The notes: a model not told the origin generated them from the letters alone. A stretch of DNA of 64,000 bases from VRUE01 sp963844395 (GCA_963844395.1 CAWJNX010000001.1:744001-808000); one strand, 5' to 3'. Counted from the stretch's first letter, positions 53,656 through 63,811 are shown. Made by a program: numbers and translations.

Positions 53656-54317
53656 CCGAGCTGCGCTTGATCCCGGGCGCCGCCCTCGCCGAGGCGCAGG
53701 CGGCCGACGGCGCAGCCGCCGTGCGACTGCCGCCCGGCCGCCACGGTCTGCCCACCGACCTCGTCCGAGCGCACCAGCGGCAGCGCTTGCTCCAGGCGGC
53801 GGCGGACGCGCTCGCCGAGCAGGGCTACGGCCGGCTCACGGCCGCTCGCGTCACCGAGCTTGCCGGCGTCTCGAGCCGCACCTTCTACCAGCACTTCGAG
53901 GACCTCTGGGCCTGCCTGCTGGCGGCCTACGAGGCCGAGGCCGGGCACCTCTGCACGGAGATCGAGGGCGCCTGCGCGGCGCGCCAGGAGGAGGACCGGC
54001 GCGGGCGGGCGCGGGCGGGCATCGGCGCCGCCCTCGGCTTCCTCGCCGCCGAGCCCGCCGTCGCCCGTCTGCTCAGCGCCGAACCGCCGCCCCAGGTCAC
54101 TGCCCTCGCCGGCGCCCGCCGCGATCTCGCCGAGCGACTCGGCGCGATGCTGCGCAACATCGTCGAGGGCGGCGGGCCAACGCTCTTGCCGGGCCTCGAG
54201 CGGCGCCTGGTCGGCGCCGCCCTGGCGCTCGTCTCCGCCCGCGCCACATCCGGCGAGCCACGGCACCTGCGGGAACTGGAGCCGGAGCTGAGCGAACTCC
54301 TGCTCGCCTCGCTGTAG
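53652..54317 (+). CDS. TetR-family regulator
   Basis: 221 residues, GTG start overlapping the previous stop. An N-terminal arm (VRLPPGRHGLPTDLVRAHQRQRLL) precedes the HTH: AEQGYGRLTAARVTELAGVSSRTFYQHFEDLWACLLAAYE. The arm and HTH resemble the TetR at 51584-52261, while the preceding gene is analogous to the one at 52254-52888: the quartet is a mirrored pair of pairs. Effector and targets unknown. Confidence 0.85.
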   Translation: MTELRLIPGAALAEAQAADGAAAVRLPPGRHGLPTDLVRAHQRQRLLQAAADALAEQGYGRLTAARVTELAGVSSRTFYQHFEDLWACLLAAYEAEAGHLCTEIEGACAARQEEDRRGRARAGIGAALGFLAAEPAVARLLSAEPPPQVTALAGARRDLAERLGAMLRNIVEGGGPTLLPGLERRLVGAALALVSARATSGEPRHLRELEPELSELLLASL

Positions 54318-54462
54318 ATCGCTTAGGTGATCAACCTCACGCAGTCGGCGCCGCACTGGCTCGATTGTTTCTCGACGGGGGCCGTGGGGGTAGAGCGCAA
54401 GCCGACCGACAGCGCCAGAGTCGAGAACCTAGTGCTGAATCCAACGAACTAGAGTGTCATCC

Positions 54463-54921
54463 GTGTCCCAGACCCAGAGGCCCCTGGAGCTGATTCTCGC
54501 TCGCAACCTGATGACGGCGCTCTCGACGCCGGCCTTCCTTGTCGATGAGGGCGGGCTGCTCGTCTTCTATAACGAGGCGGCCGGGATGCTACTCGGCAAA
54601 CGCTTCGAGGAGGTGGGGACGGTCGGGCCCGAGGAGTGGGGCGCGATGTTCGGACCCTTCGACGAGGGCGACGAGCCGATCCCCTACGACGAGCTGCCGC
54701 TGGTCGTTGCCGTCCGCAACGGACGGCCCGCGCACGCCGACTTCGAGATCCGTTCGACCGACGGCACCCGGCACACCGTCGAGGCCTCCGCGTTCCCGAT
54801 CCTCACCGCTCACGGCACCCGCGGCGCGATCGCCGTCTTCTGGCCGACGGCCGGCGACGGCGCCGATCCAGTCGCCGCAAGCGAATCGGAGACGGCGACG
54901 CCGAACGGAGCGGGAGCCTAG
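54463..54921 (+). CDS. PAS-domain protein
   Basis: 152 residues from GTG 54463; TAGAGT (54450-54455) ends 8 nt before it, so the mRNA is probably leaderless, while a GTG 9 nt earlier lies upstream of the predicted start. One PAS fold: LMTALSTPAFLVDEGGLLVFYNEAAGMLLGKRFEEVG with the typical N-terminal cap and central helix, HADFEIRSTDGTRHTVEASAFPI as the beta sheet, and a Pro/Ala-rich tail. No kinase, cyclase or phosphatase domain is attached, so it may be a partner sensor. It overlaps nothing but is 0 nt from the next gene. Confidence 0.8.
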   Translation: MSQTQRPLELILARNLMTALSTPAFLVDEGGLLVFYNEAAGMLLGKRFEEVGTVGPEEWGAMFGPFDEGDEPIPYDELPLVVAVRNGRPAHADFEIRSTDGTRHTVEASAFPILTAHGTRGAIAVFWPTAGDGADPVAASESETATPNGAGA

Positions 54922-55803
54922 GTGAAGGTCAAGCTCTGGGGAACGCGCGGCTCGGTCCCCTCCCCAGGGCCGGAGACGATCCGCTACGGCGGCAACACCT
55001 CCTGCGTCGGCGTCACCCTCTCCGACGGCTCGCTGCTGGCGCTCGATGCCGGCACCGGGATCCGCAACCTCGGCCTCGCCCTCCCTGGCGAGCCGACCCG
55101 CCTGCACATCCTCCTCACCCATCTCCACCTCGACCACATCCAAGGGCTCGTCTTCTTCGCTCCGGCCTTCCGCGCCCAGACCGAGATCGTGATCTGGGGG
55201 CCCGCCTCGCCGGAGGCCTCGCTGCGCGACCGCATCGCCCGCTACATCTCGGCGCCGCTTTCGCCGGTAGAGGTGCGGGAGCTGCCCTGCGACGTCTCCT
55301 TCCGCCACACGCCGGAGACCGAGTGGGAGATCGGCCCGGCGCGGGTTCGGGCCGCGTCGGTCGCCCACCGCGGCCCGACGCTCGGCTACCGGATCGACGA
55401 CGGCGACACCTCCCTCGCCTACATCCCCGACCACGAGCCGGCGCTGGGCGCCGACATCGAGGCGCTCGACGAGGACTGGATCTCCGGCTTCGGCCTGGCC
55501 CGCGACGCCTCGCTGCTGATCCACGACGGCCAGTACGCAGACGCCGAGTATCCCGACCACATCGGCTGGGGCCATTCCTCCCTCTCGCACGCGCTCGCCT
55601 TTGCCCGCCGCGCCGACGCCGATCGCACCGTGCTCTTCCACCACGATCCGATGCACTCCGACGAGCGCCTCGACCGGCTCGGCGCCGAAGCGCGGGAACG
55701 ATGGGCGACGGTGGGCGGACGCCCGGACGCGCTCGAGCTGGGCGTTGAGGGCGTCGAGTACGAGCCGCGGCCAGGGCCGCGCAGCACCGCCAAGACGGCC
55801 TGA
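54922..55803 (+). CDS. MBL-fold metallo-hydrolase
   Basis: 293 residues with a GTG immediately after the PAS stop. Metallo-beta-lactamase fold: VKLWGTRGSVPSPGPETIRYGGNTSCVGV, LLTHLHLDHIQGLVFF (HxHxDH), IPDHEP and GWGHSSLSHALAFARRADADRTVLFHHDP (metal ligands). The last part carries ERWATVGGRPDALELGVEG. This resembles phosphoribosyl 1,2-cyclic phosphate diesterase-like (PhnP/RNase Z-related) members; substrate uncertain. The PAS gene is probably co-transcribed with it. Confidence 0.85.
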   Translation: MKVKLWGTRGSVPSPGPETIRYGGNTSCVGVTLSDGSLLALDAGTGIRNLGLALPGEPTRLHILLTHLHLDHIQGLVFFAPAFRAQTEIVIWGPASPEASLRDRIARYISAPLSPVEVRELPCDVSFRHTPETEWEIGPARVRAASVAHRGPTLGYRIDDGDTSLAYIPDHEPALGADIEALDEDWISGFGLARDASLLIHDGQYADAEYPDHIGWGHSSLSHALAFARRADADRTVLFHHDPMHSDERLDRLGAEARERWATVGGRPDALELGVEGVEYEPRPGPRSTAKTA

Positions 55804-55875
55804 TACCACATCCGTCCTCAATAGGTACGATTGGGATACTTTTTTCGTCCTATCTCGCTACCCTGGGGTAAGCGA

Positions 55876-56490
55876 ATGTCCTCCACCCCACGGATCGACG
55901 CCGCGATCGAGCATTCGGACCTGGTCCGCGATGCGCTCTCTTTCGCCCGCGAGGCCCACGCCGATCAGGTCCGCGAGACGGGCAGCGGCGAGATGCCGTT
56001 TATCGACCATCCCCTCGCCGTGGCCGAGCACCTGGCGGAGGAAGGCTTCGGCGAGGAGGTGCTCGCCGCGGGGCTGCTGCACGACGTGGTCGAGCACGCC
56101 GACGTCGAGCTGTCGCAGGTGCGCGAGCGGTTTGGCGATGAAGTCGCCGAGCTGGTCGGCGTATTGACAGAAAGCGACACGATCGAGCCATACGAGGAGC
56201 GCAAGGAAGAGCACCGCGAGCGGGTCGCCGAGGCTGGGCCGGCCGCGCACGCCATCTTCACCGCCGACAAAACCGCGAACGTCGAAGTGCTGCGCGAGGC
56301 CTACGCGGTCGAGGGCGAGGACGTCGACGCCGAGCTGCCGGTCTCGCTCGACCTGAAGATCTTCGTCTGGGAGCTCGACCTCGAAATGCTTTTCAACAAA
56401 GCGCCGGCGCTGCCACTGGTCGACCGCTTCGCTGACGAAATGGCCAGCCTCTGGGGTCAGCGGGCCGCCTGGTCCCGGGCCTCGTCCTGA
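55876..56490 (+). CDS. HD-domain hydrolase, RelA/SpoT-type small hydrolase-like
   Basis: 204 residues from ATG 55876; TACCCT (55859-55864) ends 12 nt upstream. ALSFAREAHADQVRE, PFIDHPLAVAEHLAEEGFGEEVLAAGLLHDVVEHADV (His-Asp pair) and TADKTANVEVLREAY fit the HD-superfamily hydrolase domain of SpoT or the small Mesh1-like enzymes. A metal-dependent phosphohydrolase of nucleotide pyrophosphates is inferred. No synthetase domain is present. It is convergent with the membrane protein at 56501. Confidence 0.75.
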   Translation: MSSTPRIDAAIEHSDLVRDALSFAREAHADQVRETGSGEMPFIDHPLAVAEHLAEEGFGEEVLAAGLLHDVVEHADVELSQVRERFGDEVAELVGVLTESDTIEPYEERKEEHRERVAEAGPAAHAIFTADKTANVEVLREAYAVEGEDVDAELPVSLDLKIFVWELDLEMLFNKAPALPLVDRFADEMASLWGQRAAWSRASS

Positions 56491-56500
56491 GCGGCGGGAA

Positions 56501-56983
56501 CTACTTTCGTTCGCTGGACTTGAGCCGCCTACGCAGCGGTAGCAGACCCCAGAGCACGACGAACATCGTCAACGCCGCGGCGCTGAAGACCAGAGTGGCG
56601 ACGGTGCCGTAGAGGAGGTCGGTGATCAGCATGATCGCCCCGGTCATCGCCAGCGCCAGAAATCCCATGCCGGCGATAGCCAGGCGATTGGCGACGAAGA
56701 GGAGGTGCTTCTTCTGCTGGCGGCGGAAGGTCATCCGGTGATAAGCGGTCGGCGAGATCAGCAGCGCCGCCGAGATCGCCGTGCAGAGCAGCGTTATGAA
56801 AAAGACTTTCTCCTGGAAGGCGGAGATTTCTTTGAAGCCGTTCTGGAACGGCACGGCGAGCAGGAAGGCGAAGAGGACCTGGACTCCGGGCAGGGCGACG
56901 CGCAGCTCCTGCAGCAGCTCGGCGAGGTTGCGGTCGAGCCGTTCCCCCTCGCTCTCCTCTCTCCCCGACGGGCGGCCGGCCAT
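56501..56983 (-). CDS. DUF6328-like membrane protein
   Basis: 160 residues from ATG 56983; TATCGT (56996-56991) ends 7 nt upstream, again without a ribosome site. Four hydrophobic segments: VQVLFAFLLAVPFQNGF, VFFITLLCTAISAALLISP, FVANRLAIAGMGFLALAMTGAIMLI and LLYGTVATLVFSAAALTMFVVLWGLLPL. The ELRVALPGVQVLFAFLL start and TAYHRMTFRRQQKK cytoplasmic loop are typical for the DUF6328 family of actinobacterial membrane proteins. Function unknown. Confidence 0.8.
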   Translation of the reverse strand: MAGRPSGREESEGERLDRNLAELLQELRVALPGVQVLFAFLLAVPFQNGFKEISAFQEKVFFITLLCTAISAALLISPTAYHRMTFRRQQKKHLLFVANRLAIAGMGFLALAMTGAIMLITDLLYGTVATLVFSAAALTMFVVLWGLLPLRRRLKSSERK

Positions 56984-56998
56984 GCGCGGCACGATAGT

Positions 56999-57041
56999 GC
57001 GTTCGTCCTTTGTCCCGGTATGCGGGACAAAAGACGAACGC
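56999..57041. promoter_or_regulatory. 19-bp inverted repeat in the divergent promoter region
   Basis: GCGTTCGTCCTTTGTCCCG (56999-57017) pairs with CGGGACAAAAGACGAACGC (57023-57041) with one mismatch and a 5-nt loop. It lies between the DUF6328-like gene and the phosphorylase gene. Regulator binding or a hairpin RNA is possible. The 13 nt around GCGAACGCGTCGC recur at 57035 and 57062. Confidence 0.5.
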
Positions 57042-57101
57042 GTCGCCGCACGCGCCACGGAAGGCGAACGCGTCGCACGCCGCCACGTAGGATCGGCCGC
57101 T

Positions 57102-57773
57102 GTGGGACGCCTCGCCGTAATCCTCGGCAGCAACGCCGTCGGCCCGGGTGGCGGCGAGGTCGCGGCGGCGTGCGAACGCCACGGAGCGCTCGTCGTGCAG
57201 CGCCACGGCGCCGAGACCTACCGCCCCCCCCACCTGATCGATCACGCCGCCAACCTGCGCTCGCTGATCGAGGCCGGCTGCGACCGGGTGCTCGCCGTCG
57301 GCTCGGTCGGCTCGTTGCGAAGCGAGATCGGCGTCGGCAGCCTCGTCTGCCCCGACGACTTCATCGCCCTGCAGCTCCTGGTCACCACCTTCGACGACGC
57401 CCGCGGCCACGCGATGCCCGGCTTCGACCGCGAATGGCGAGCCGAGGTGCTCGGCGCCTGGGAGGCAAGCGGGGCCAGCTCGCTCCGCGATGGCGGCGTC
57501 TACTGGCAGACGAACGGGCCCCGCTTCGAGACGCCCGCCGAGATCCGCCTGATCGCCGCCCACGCCGACCTGATCGGGATGACGCTGGCGTCGGAGTGCG
57601 TCGTCGCCGGCGAGCTGGGCGTCCGCTACGCGGCGGTCTGCATGGTCGACAACATGGCGAACGGGATCGGAGCGCGGCCGCTCAGCCCGGAGGAGCTGGA
57701 ACGCGACCGGGCGACGAACGCCACCCGTCTGCGCGACGCCCTCGATGCCGCGTTGCCAGGGATGGCGCCGTGA
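57102..57773 (+). CDS. Purine nucleoside / 5'-methylthioadenosine phosphorylase family protein
   Basis: 223 residues, GTG start with TAGGAT 9 nt upstream. Core motifs: RHGAETYRPPHLIDHAANLRSLIEAGCDRVLAVGSVGSLRSEIGVGSLVCPDDF, QTNGPRFETPAEIR and LASECVVAGELGVRYAAVCMVDNMANGI. These match MTA phosphorylase/PNP family sequences, including the ETPAEIR and ASE signatures. It would convert MTA or nucleosides to base plus sugar phosphate. It is transcribed just ahead of an MTA/SAH deaminase, so the pair can salvage the methionine-cycle by-product. Confidence 0.8.
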   Translation: MGRLAVILGSNAVGPGGGEVAAACERHGALVVQRHGAETYRPPHLIDHAANLRSLIEAGCDRVLAVGSVGSLRSEIGVGSLVCPDDFIALQLLVTTFDDARGHAMPGFDREWRAEVLGAWEASGASSLRDGGVYWQTNGPRFETPAEIRLIAAHADLIGMTLASECVVAGELGVRYAAVCMVDNMANGIGARPLSPEELERDRATNATRLRDALDAALPGMAP

Positions 57774-57834
57774 ACGTCGGCGTGCAACTCCACCGTGCCG
57801 AAGCTCAAAGGCGAAGGGCGACGTGCCGTTCCTG

Positions 57835-57852
57835 AGTGCCCATATGGGCACT
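57835..57852. promoter_or_regulatory. 18-bp perfect palindrome over the deaminase start codon
   Basis: AGTGCCCATATGGGCACT; the ATG (57844) lies in the centre. An operator or a hairpin that hides the initiation codon. No ribosome site is visible upstream. Confidence 0.5.
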
Positions 57853-59130
57853 GATCCACCGGCGCGTCCTGCGCTGGCGGTAACGAATGCCGTGTTGGAC
57901 GGCGAGGCCGTAGGTATCCGCTGCGAGGGCGGTGCGATTGCGGCGATCGGGGCGTCTGTCTCGCCCGAGCCGGGTGACGAGACGCTCGACGCGGCCGGCG
58001 CGCCACTCGTCCCTGCCCTAGTCAACGGCCACACTCACGCCGCGATGACCCTGTTCCGTGGGTACGGCGGCGACCTGCCGCTGATGTGCTGGCTACGGGA
58101 GATCGTCTGGCCGGTCGAGGCGAGGCTCGAGGCCGAGGACGTCTACTGGGGGACGCGGCTGGCCTGCCTGGAGATGATCCGCACCGGCACCGCCCGCTTC
58201 TGGGACATGTACTGGCAGCCGGAGGCGACCGCCCGCGCCGTAAGTGACGCCGGACTGCGGGCGACGATCGGCGGGCCGCTGCTCGACGTCGAGGGCAACG
58301 CCGCGGAGATGCAGGACTCGACGCTTCGCCACTTGAAGGAGCTGGAAGGGTTCGGGCCGCGGATCGAGCGGTCGCTGGCGCCCCACTCCATCTACACGGT
58401 GAGCGAAAAGCTGCTGCGTTGGACCGCCGAGCAGGCGGCCCAGCGCGGTCTCCCCATCCACATCCATCTCTCCGAGACTGAGCAGGAGGTGAGCGACTGC
58501 GTCGCCGCGCACGGCGTGCGCCCGGCCATCTATCTCGACGGCCTCGGCCTGCTCGGCAAGCGGACCGTGCTCGCCCACGGAGTCTGGCTCGATCGCGAGG
58601 AGCTGGAGCTGATCGCGGCACGGGGCTGCACCGTCGTCACCAACCCCGTCGCCAACATGAAGCTGGCGGTCGGCGGCGTCTTCCCCTACGCCGCGGCCCG
58701 AGAGGCGGGCATCGCGATTGGCCTCGGCACCGATGGCGCCGGCTCCAACGACTCGCTCGACCTGCTCGCCGACCTGAAGACGTTCGCTCTGATGCAGCGC
58801 CACGTGAGCGGCGATGCCGCGGTGCTGCCCGCCGCCGAGGCGCTGGCAATCGCAACCGGCGCCCGCGCGCAACTGCTCAGCGGCGGCGCCTTGCGTCCCG
58901 ACGGCCGGCTCGCGCCGGGCGCTCCGGCCGACTTCCTGCTGCTGCGCCGCGACGCCTACGAGATCGGCCTCGGGGACCTTGCCTCAGACCTCGTCTACGC
59001 CGCCGCCGGCTCGGTCGTCGACACGACCGTCGTCGCCGGCCAGGTGCTGATGCGTGGAGGCGAGGTCGAGGGCGCTGAGGAGGTCGTGGCTCAGGCGGCC
59101 GAGCGGGCGCGGCGACTCGGCATCGGCTGA
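57844..59130 (+). CDS. 5'-methylthioadenosine/S-adenosylhomocysteine deaminase-type amidohydrolase
   Basis: 428 residues from ATG 57844. Amidohydrolase fold: VPALVNGHTHAAMTLFRGYGGDLPLMCWLREIVWPVEA (metal-binding HTH and the MTA deaminase-typical GYGGDLPLMxWL), TARFWDMYWQPEA, SLAPHSIYTVSEKLLRWTAEQAAQRGLPIHIHLSETEQEV, VLAHGVWLDREEL, TNPVANMKLAVGGVFPY and LGTDGAGSNDSLDLLADLK. It deaminates MTA or SAH to inosine analogues. Convergent overlap with the MFS gene (59091-59130). Confidence 0.85.
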   Translation: MGTDPPARPALAVTNAVLDGEAVGIRCEGGAIAAIGASVSPEPGDETLDAAGAPLVPALVNGHTHAAMTLFRGYGGDLPLMCWLREIVWPVEARLEAEDVYWGTRLACLEMIRTGTARFWDMYWQPEATARAVSDAGLRATIGGPLLDVEGNAAEMQDSTLRHLKELEGFGPRIERSLAPHSIYTVSEKLLRWTAEQAAQRGLPIHIHLSETEQEVSDCVAAHGVRPAIYLDGLGLLGKRTVLAHGVWLDREELELIAARGCTVVTNPVANMKLAVGGVFPYAAAREAGIAIGLGTDGAGSNDSLDLLADLKTFALMQRHVSGDAAVLPAAEALAIATGARAQLLSGGALRPDGRLAPGAPADFLLLRRDAYEIGLGDLASDLVYAAAGSVVDTTVVAGQVLMRGGEVEGAEEVVAQAAERARRLGIG

Positions 59131-60335
59131 GCCGCGGCGCGGCCGATGGTGACGTGAGCCGCCCAGGCCGCGGCGAGGCCGGAGGAGGCGGCGAGCAGCA
59201 GGGCGGCACGAGGGTCGTATGCCTCCGAGAGCCAGCCGGCCAGCGGGCCGCCGATCGAGGTCGAGCCGAGAAAGACGACCGAGTAGAGCGCCATCACGCG
59301 GCCGCGCATGCCCGGCTCGACCGAGAGCTGCAACGAGGCGTTGATCGCCGCACCGAAGGTGACGGCCGAGGCGCCCAGCAGGGCGACGACCGGCACCGCG
59401 AAGGCCAGGCTCGGCATCGCCGCGGCCAGCAAGGCGAGGATGCCGAAGGCGAGGGCGGCGCCGCCGATCAGGCGAGCGTCGGTGCGGCCGTGGGCGCCGG
59501 TGGCGAGGGCGCCGATCACCGAGCCGGCGCCCATCGCGGCGACCAGGGCCGCGTAGGCGGAGGCACCGCCGTCGAAGCTGAAGCGCGCCAGCAGCGGCAA
59601 GACGACCTGGAAGTTGAAGCCAAAGGTGCCGACCAGCGCCATCAGCCCCAGCGGCACCGCCAGCTCCGGAGTGCGCCTCACGTAGCGGAGGGCGGCGCGG
59701 ACCGCGTGGCGCTCGCGACCGGCCGGCGGCGGCGTCCGCAGCTGCGCCGGCTCCATCCGCCAGAGGGCGAAGATCATCGCCGCGAAGGTGAGCGCGTTGA
59801 GCGCGAAGCAGGGGGCGACCCCGGCGAGCGCGATCAAAATGCCGGCCAGCCCCGGGCCGATTAGTCGCGAGGCGTGGATGAGGACGGTGTTGAGGCTGAC
59901 CGCGTTGACCACGCGCTCGGGCCCGACCATCTCGATCGCGAAGCTTTGCCGGGTCGGGTTGTCGGCCGCGTTGACGGCGCCGCGGACGAAGACCAGCGCG
60001 AAGACCATCCAGGGGGCGACCGCGCCGCCCACCGTGACCGCGAAGAGGACGACTGCCGGCAGCGCCATCAGCGCCTGGGTGACCATCAGCAGGCCGCGCT
60101 TCGGGAAGCGGTCGGCGAGCACGCCGCCCCAGGCGCCGAAGAGGAGGATCGGCAGGAACTGGAGCGCGGTGGTGGCGCCGACGGCGACGCCGCTGCCGGT
60201 CAGCTCGAGGACGAGCCAGACCTCGGCGACCATCTGCATCCAGTTGCCGGAGACCGAGACGAGCTGCCCGGTGAAGTAGCGCCGGTAGTTGGGGACGGCG
60301 AGCGAGTCGAAGCTGCGCCTGACCGCGGCGCTCAC
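59091..60335 (-). CDS. MFS transporter, EntS/MFS_3-like
   Basis: 414 residues, GTG start. Twelve hydrophobic segments; the first loop carries VSGNWMQMVAEVWLVLELTGSG (MFS motif for the EntS/enterobactin-exporter branch), the A-loop is GGVLADRFPKRGLLM, and the sixth-helix region has DNPTRQSFAIEMV. It exports an unknown compound. It follows a MarR gene and its start overlaps the MarR stop (GTGA), an arrangement typical of drug or acid efflux. Confidence 0.85.
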   Translation of the reverse strand: MSAAVRRSFDSLAVPNYRRYFTGQLVSVSGNWMQMVAEVWLVLELTGSGVAVGATTALQFLPILLFGAWGGVLADRFPKRGLLMVTQALMALPAVVLFAVTVGGAVAPWMVFALVFVRGAVNAADNPTRQSFAIEMVGPERVVNAVSLNTVLIHASRLIGPGLAGILIALAGVAPCFALNALTFAAMIFALWRMEPAQLRTPPPAGRERHAVRAALRYVRRTPELAVPLGLMALVGTFGFNFQVVLPLLARFSFDGGASAYAALVAAMGAGSVIGALATGAHGRTDARLIGGAALAFGILALLAAAMPSLAFAVPVVALLGASAVTFGAAINASLQLSVEPGMRGRVMALYSVVFLGSTSIGGPLAGWLSEAYDPRAALLLAASSGLAAAWAAHVTIGRAAAQPMPSRRARSAA

Positions 60336-60814
60336 GAGCGTTCCCCCGGTCCGCCTCCCCGCGGCTCCTCCAGGATGTCCTCCAGGATCGCGGCGGCGCG
60401 CTCCAGCGCTTCGATGTCCTCAGCGGGCAAGTCCCGCATGCGTCGCGCCAGGTAGGCGTTCTTGCGACCGCGCAGGCGGCGCAGCCGCTCCCGCCCCGCG
60501 GCGCTAATACTGACAAGGGCGCTGCGTCCGTCGTCTGGGTCGGGAGCGCGGTCGATCAGTCCCGCATCGGTGAGCAGGCGCAGGGTGCGCGTCGCCGTCG
60601 GTCGCTGCACCCGCTCGATCTCGGCCAGCTCGCTCGGAGTCAGCGGGCCGTGCCGCTCCACCGTCGCCAGCGCAGAAGCAGCGGTCGGCGTCAGCTCGGA
60701 GCCCCCCGCCCCGACCGCCTCCTGGCGCAGCCGCCGCGCCGTCCGCACGATCGCCAGCCGCAGCCTCGCGGCGGAGCCGGTGAGCGTGGAGGTGTCGGGG
60801 AGAGTCTCGATCAT
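60332..60814 (-). CDS. MarR-family regulator
   Basis: 160 residues. A winged helix of the MarR type: ASALATVERHGPLTPSELAEIERVQRPTATRTLRLLTDAGLIDRAPDPDDGRSALVSISAAGRERLRRLRGRK. The recognition helix PTATRTL and wing DPDDGRS are typical. It very probably controls the overlapping efflux gene downstream. A palindrome lies 40 nt upstream (60854-60902). Confidence 0.9.
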   Translation of the reverse strand: MIETLPDTSTLTGSAARLRLAIVRTARRLRQEAVGAGGSELTPTAASALATVERHGPLTPSELAEIERVQRPTATRTLRLLTDAGLIDRAPDPDDGRSALVSISAAGRERLRRLRGRKNAYLARRMRDLPAEDIEALERAAAILEDILEEPRGGGPGERS

Positions 60815-60853
60815 TAGCCTAGGTAATTAGTTTAGCAAACTACTCTTCTCCGT

Positions 60854-60902
60854 CTTCCGGTGCGCTTTTTGTAGTTGTCCGCTACATAAGGCGCACCGGA
60901 AG
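60854..60902. repeat. Nested inverted repeat in the marR / ion-channel gap
   Basis: CTTCCGGTGCGC (60854-60865) and GCGCACCGGAAG (60891-60902) with an inner GTAG...CTAC stem. Candidate operator for the MarR protein, or a palindromic element. MarR sites are usually shorter and more AT-rich, so this is uncertain. Confidence 0.45.
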
Positions 60903-60934
60903 CGCTGGGGTAGCCGGTAGGCGACGGTTCGCCG

Positions 60935-61752
60935 ATGTCGAAGGAAACGAGGATGAGCGGAGAGACGCCCGTGGAGCCGGCCCGCTACGAGCCGGGAATG
61001 GACGCCCGCAGCACGCGGATGGCCGAACGGCTCAACGGACCGCTGCTGGTCGCGGCGGCGCTGACGCTGCCCTCGGTCGTGATCTCCGAGTCACAGCCCG
61101 GCGGGCTGCTCGAGGACTTCGCCAACCTGCTCAACTGGATCACCTGGCGGCGTTCGCGATCGAGCTGGTCGCGATGCTGGCCGTCGTGCCTGACCGGCGC
61201 ACGTGGCTGCGCCACAATCCGCTCGGACTGGCATCGTCTTCCTGACGCCGCCCGTCCTGCCTCCCGGCCTGCAGGGGCTACGCGTTTTGCGCCTGCTGCG
61301 CCTGCTGTGGCTGCTGCGCCTCGCACAGCTCTCGCGCGAGGTCTTCTCGCTGCAGGGGCTCCATTACGCGGGGCTGCTCGCAGGGCTAACCGCCGTCGGC
61401 GGCGGAGCCCTCTTCGTCGCCCTAGAGCGTCAGAACCAGCACCTCGACGCCTGGGACGGCATCTACTGGGCGGTGACGACGATGACCACGCTCGGCTCCG
61501 ACATCTACCCGACCACCACCGGGGGCGAGATCGTCTCTGCGGTCATTCCTGATCGGTCGGCATCTGCTTCGTCGCCCTGCTCACCGGCGCGTTCGCCCAG
61601 CGCTTCCTCGTCCAGATCGCCGAGGTCGAGAAGAGCTGGAGGCCGAGCGCTACCGCCGAGGCGCTCGCCCTGCGCGAGCTGCACGGCGTCCGCGAACAGC
61701 TGCGGCGCTCGAGATCGCGGTCGAGCGGATGGTTGACGACGCCTCGCGCTAG
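60935..61752 (+). pseudogene. Ion-channel protein, frameshifted four or more times
   Basis: ATG 60935 or 60953 (AAGGA upstream). Pieces in different frames rebuild one protein: SEAQPGG-like acidic start, a first helix (LLVAAALTLPSVVI), then LAFAIELVAMLAVVPDRRTWL, a run of helices (LRVLRLLRLLWLLRLAQLSRE), the pore WAVTTMTTLGSDIYPTT and a C-terminal cytoplasmic coil (LRELHGVREQLRR). The filter reads TLGSDIYP, where GYGD would be usual. The breaks are near 61148, 61222, 61545, 61640 and 61650. Voltage-gated-like potassium channel family; function unclear. Errors in sequence are likely. Confidence 0.6.
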
Positions 61753-61765
61753 CTGACTTGCCGGC

Positions 61766-63737
<1,972 letters not shown>

Positions 63738-63811
63738 CTCTCGACCCCATGCGCTCCTTCCTGGCCGCTACGCTGACGCGAACGTACCCCTCGACCCTCA
63801 GGACCGACCGA

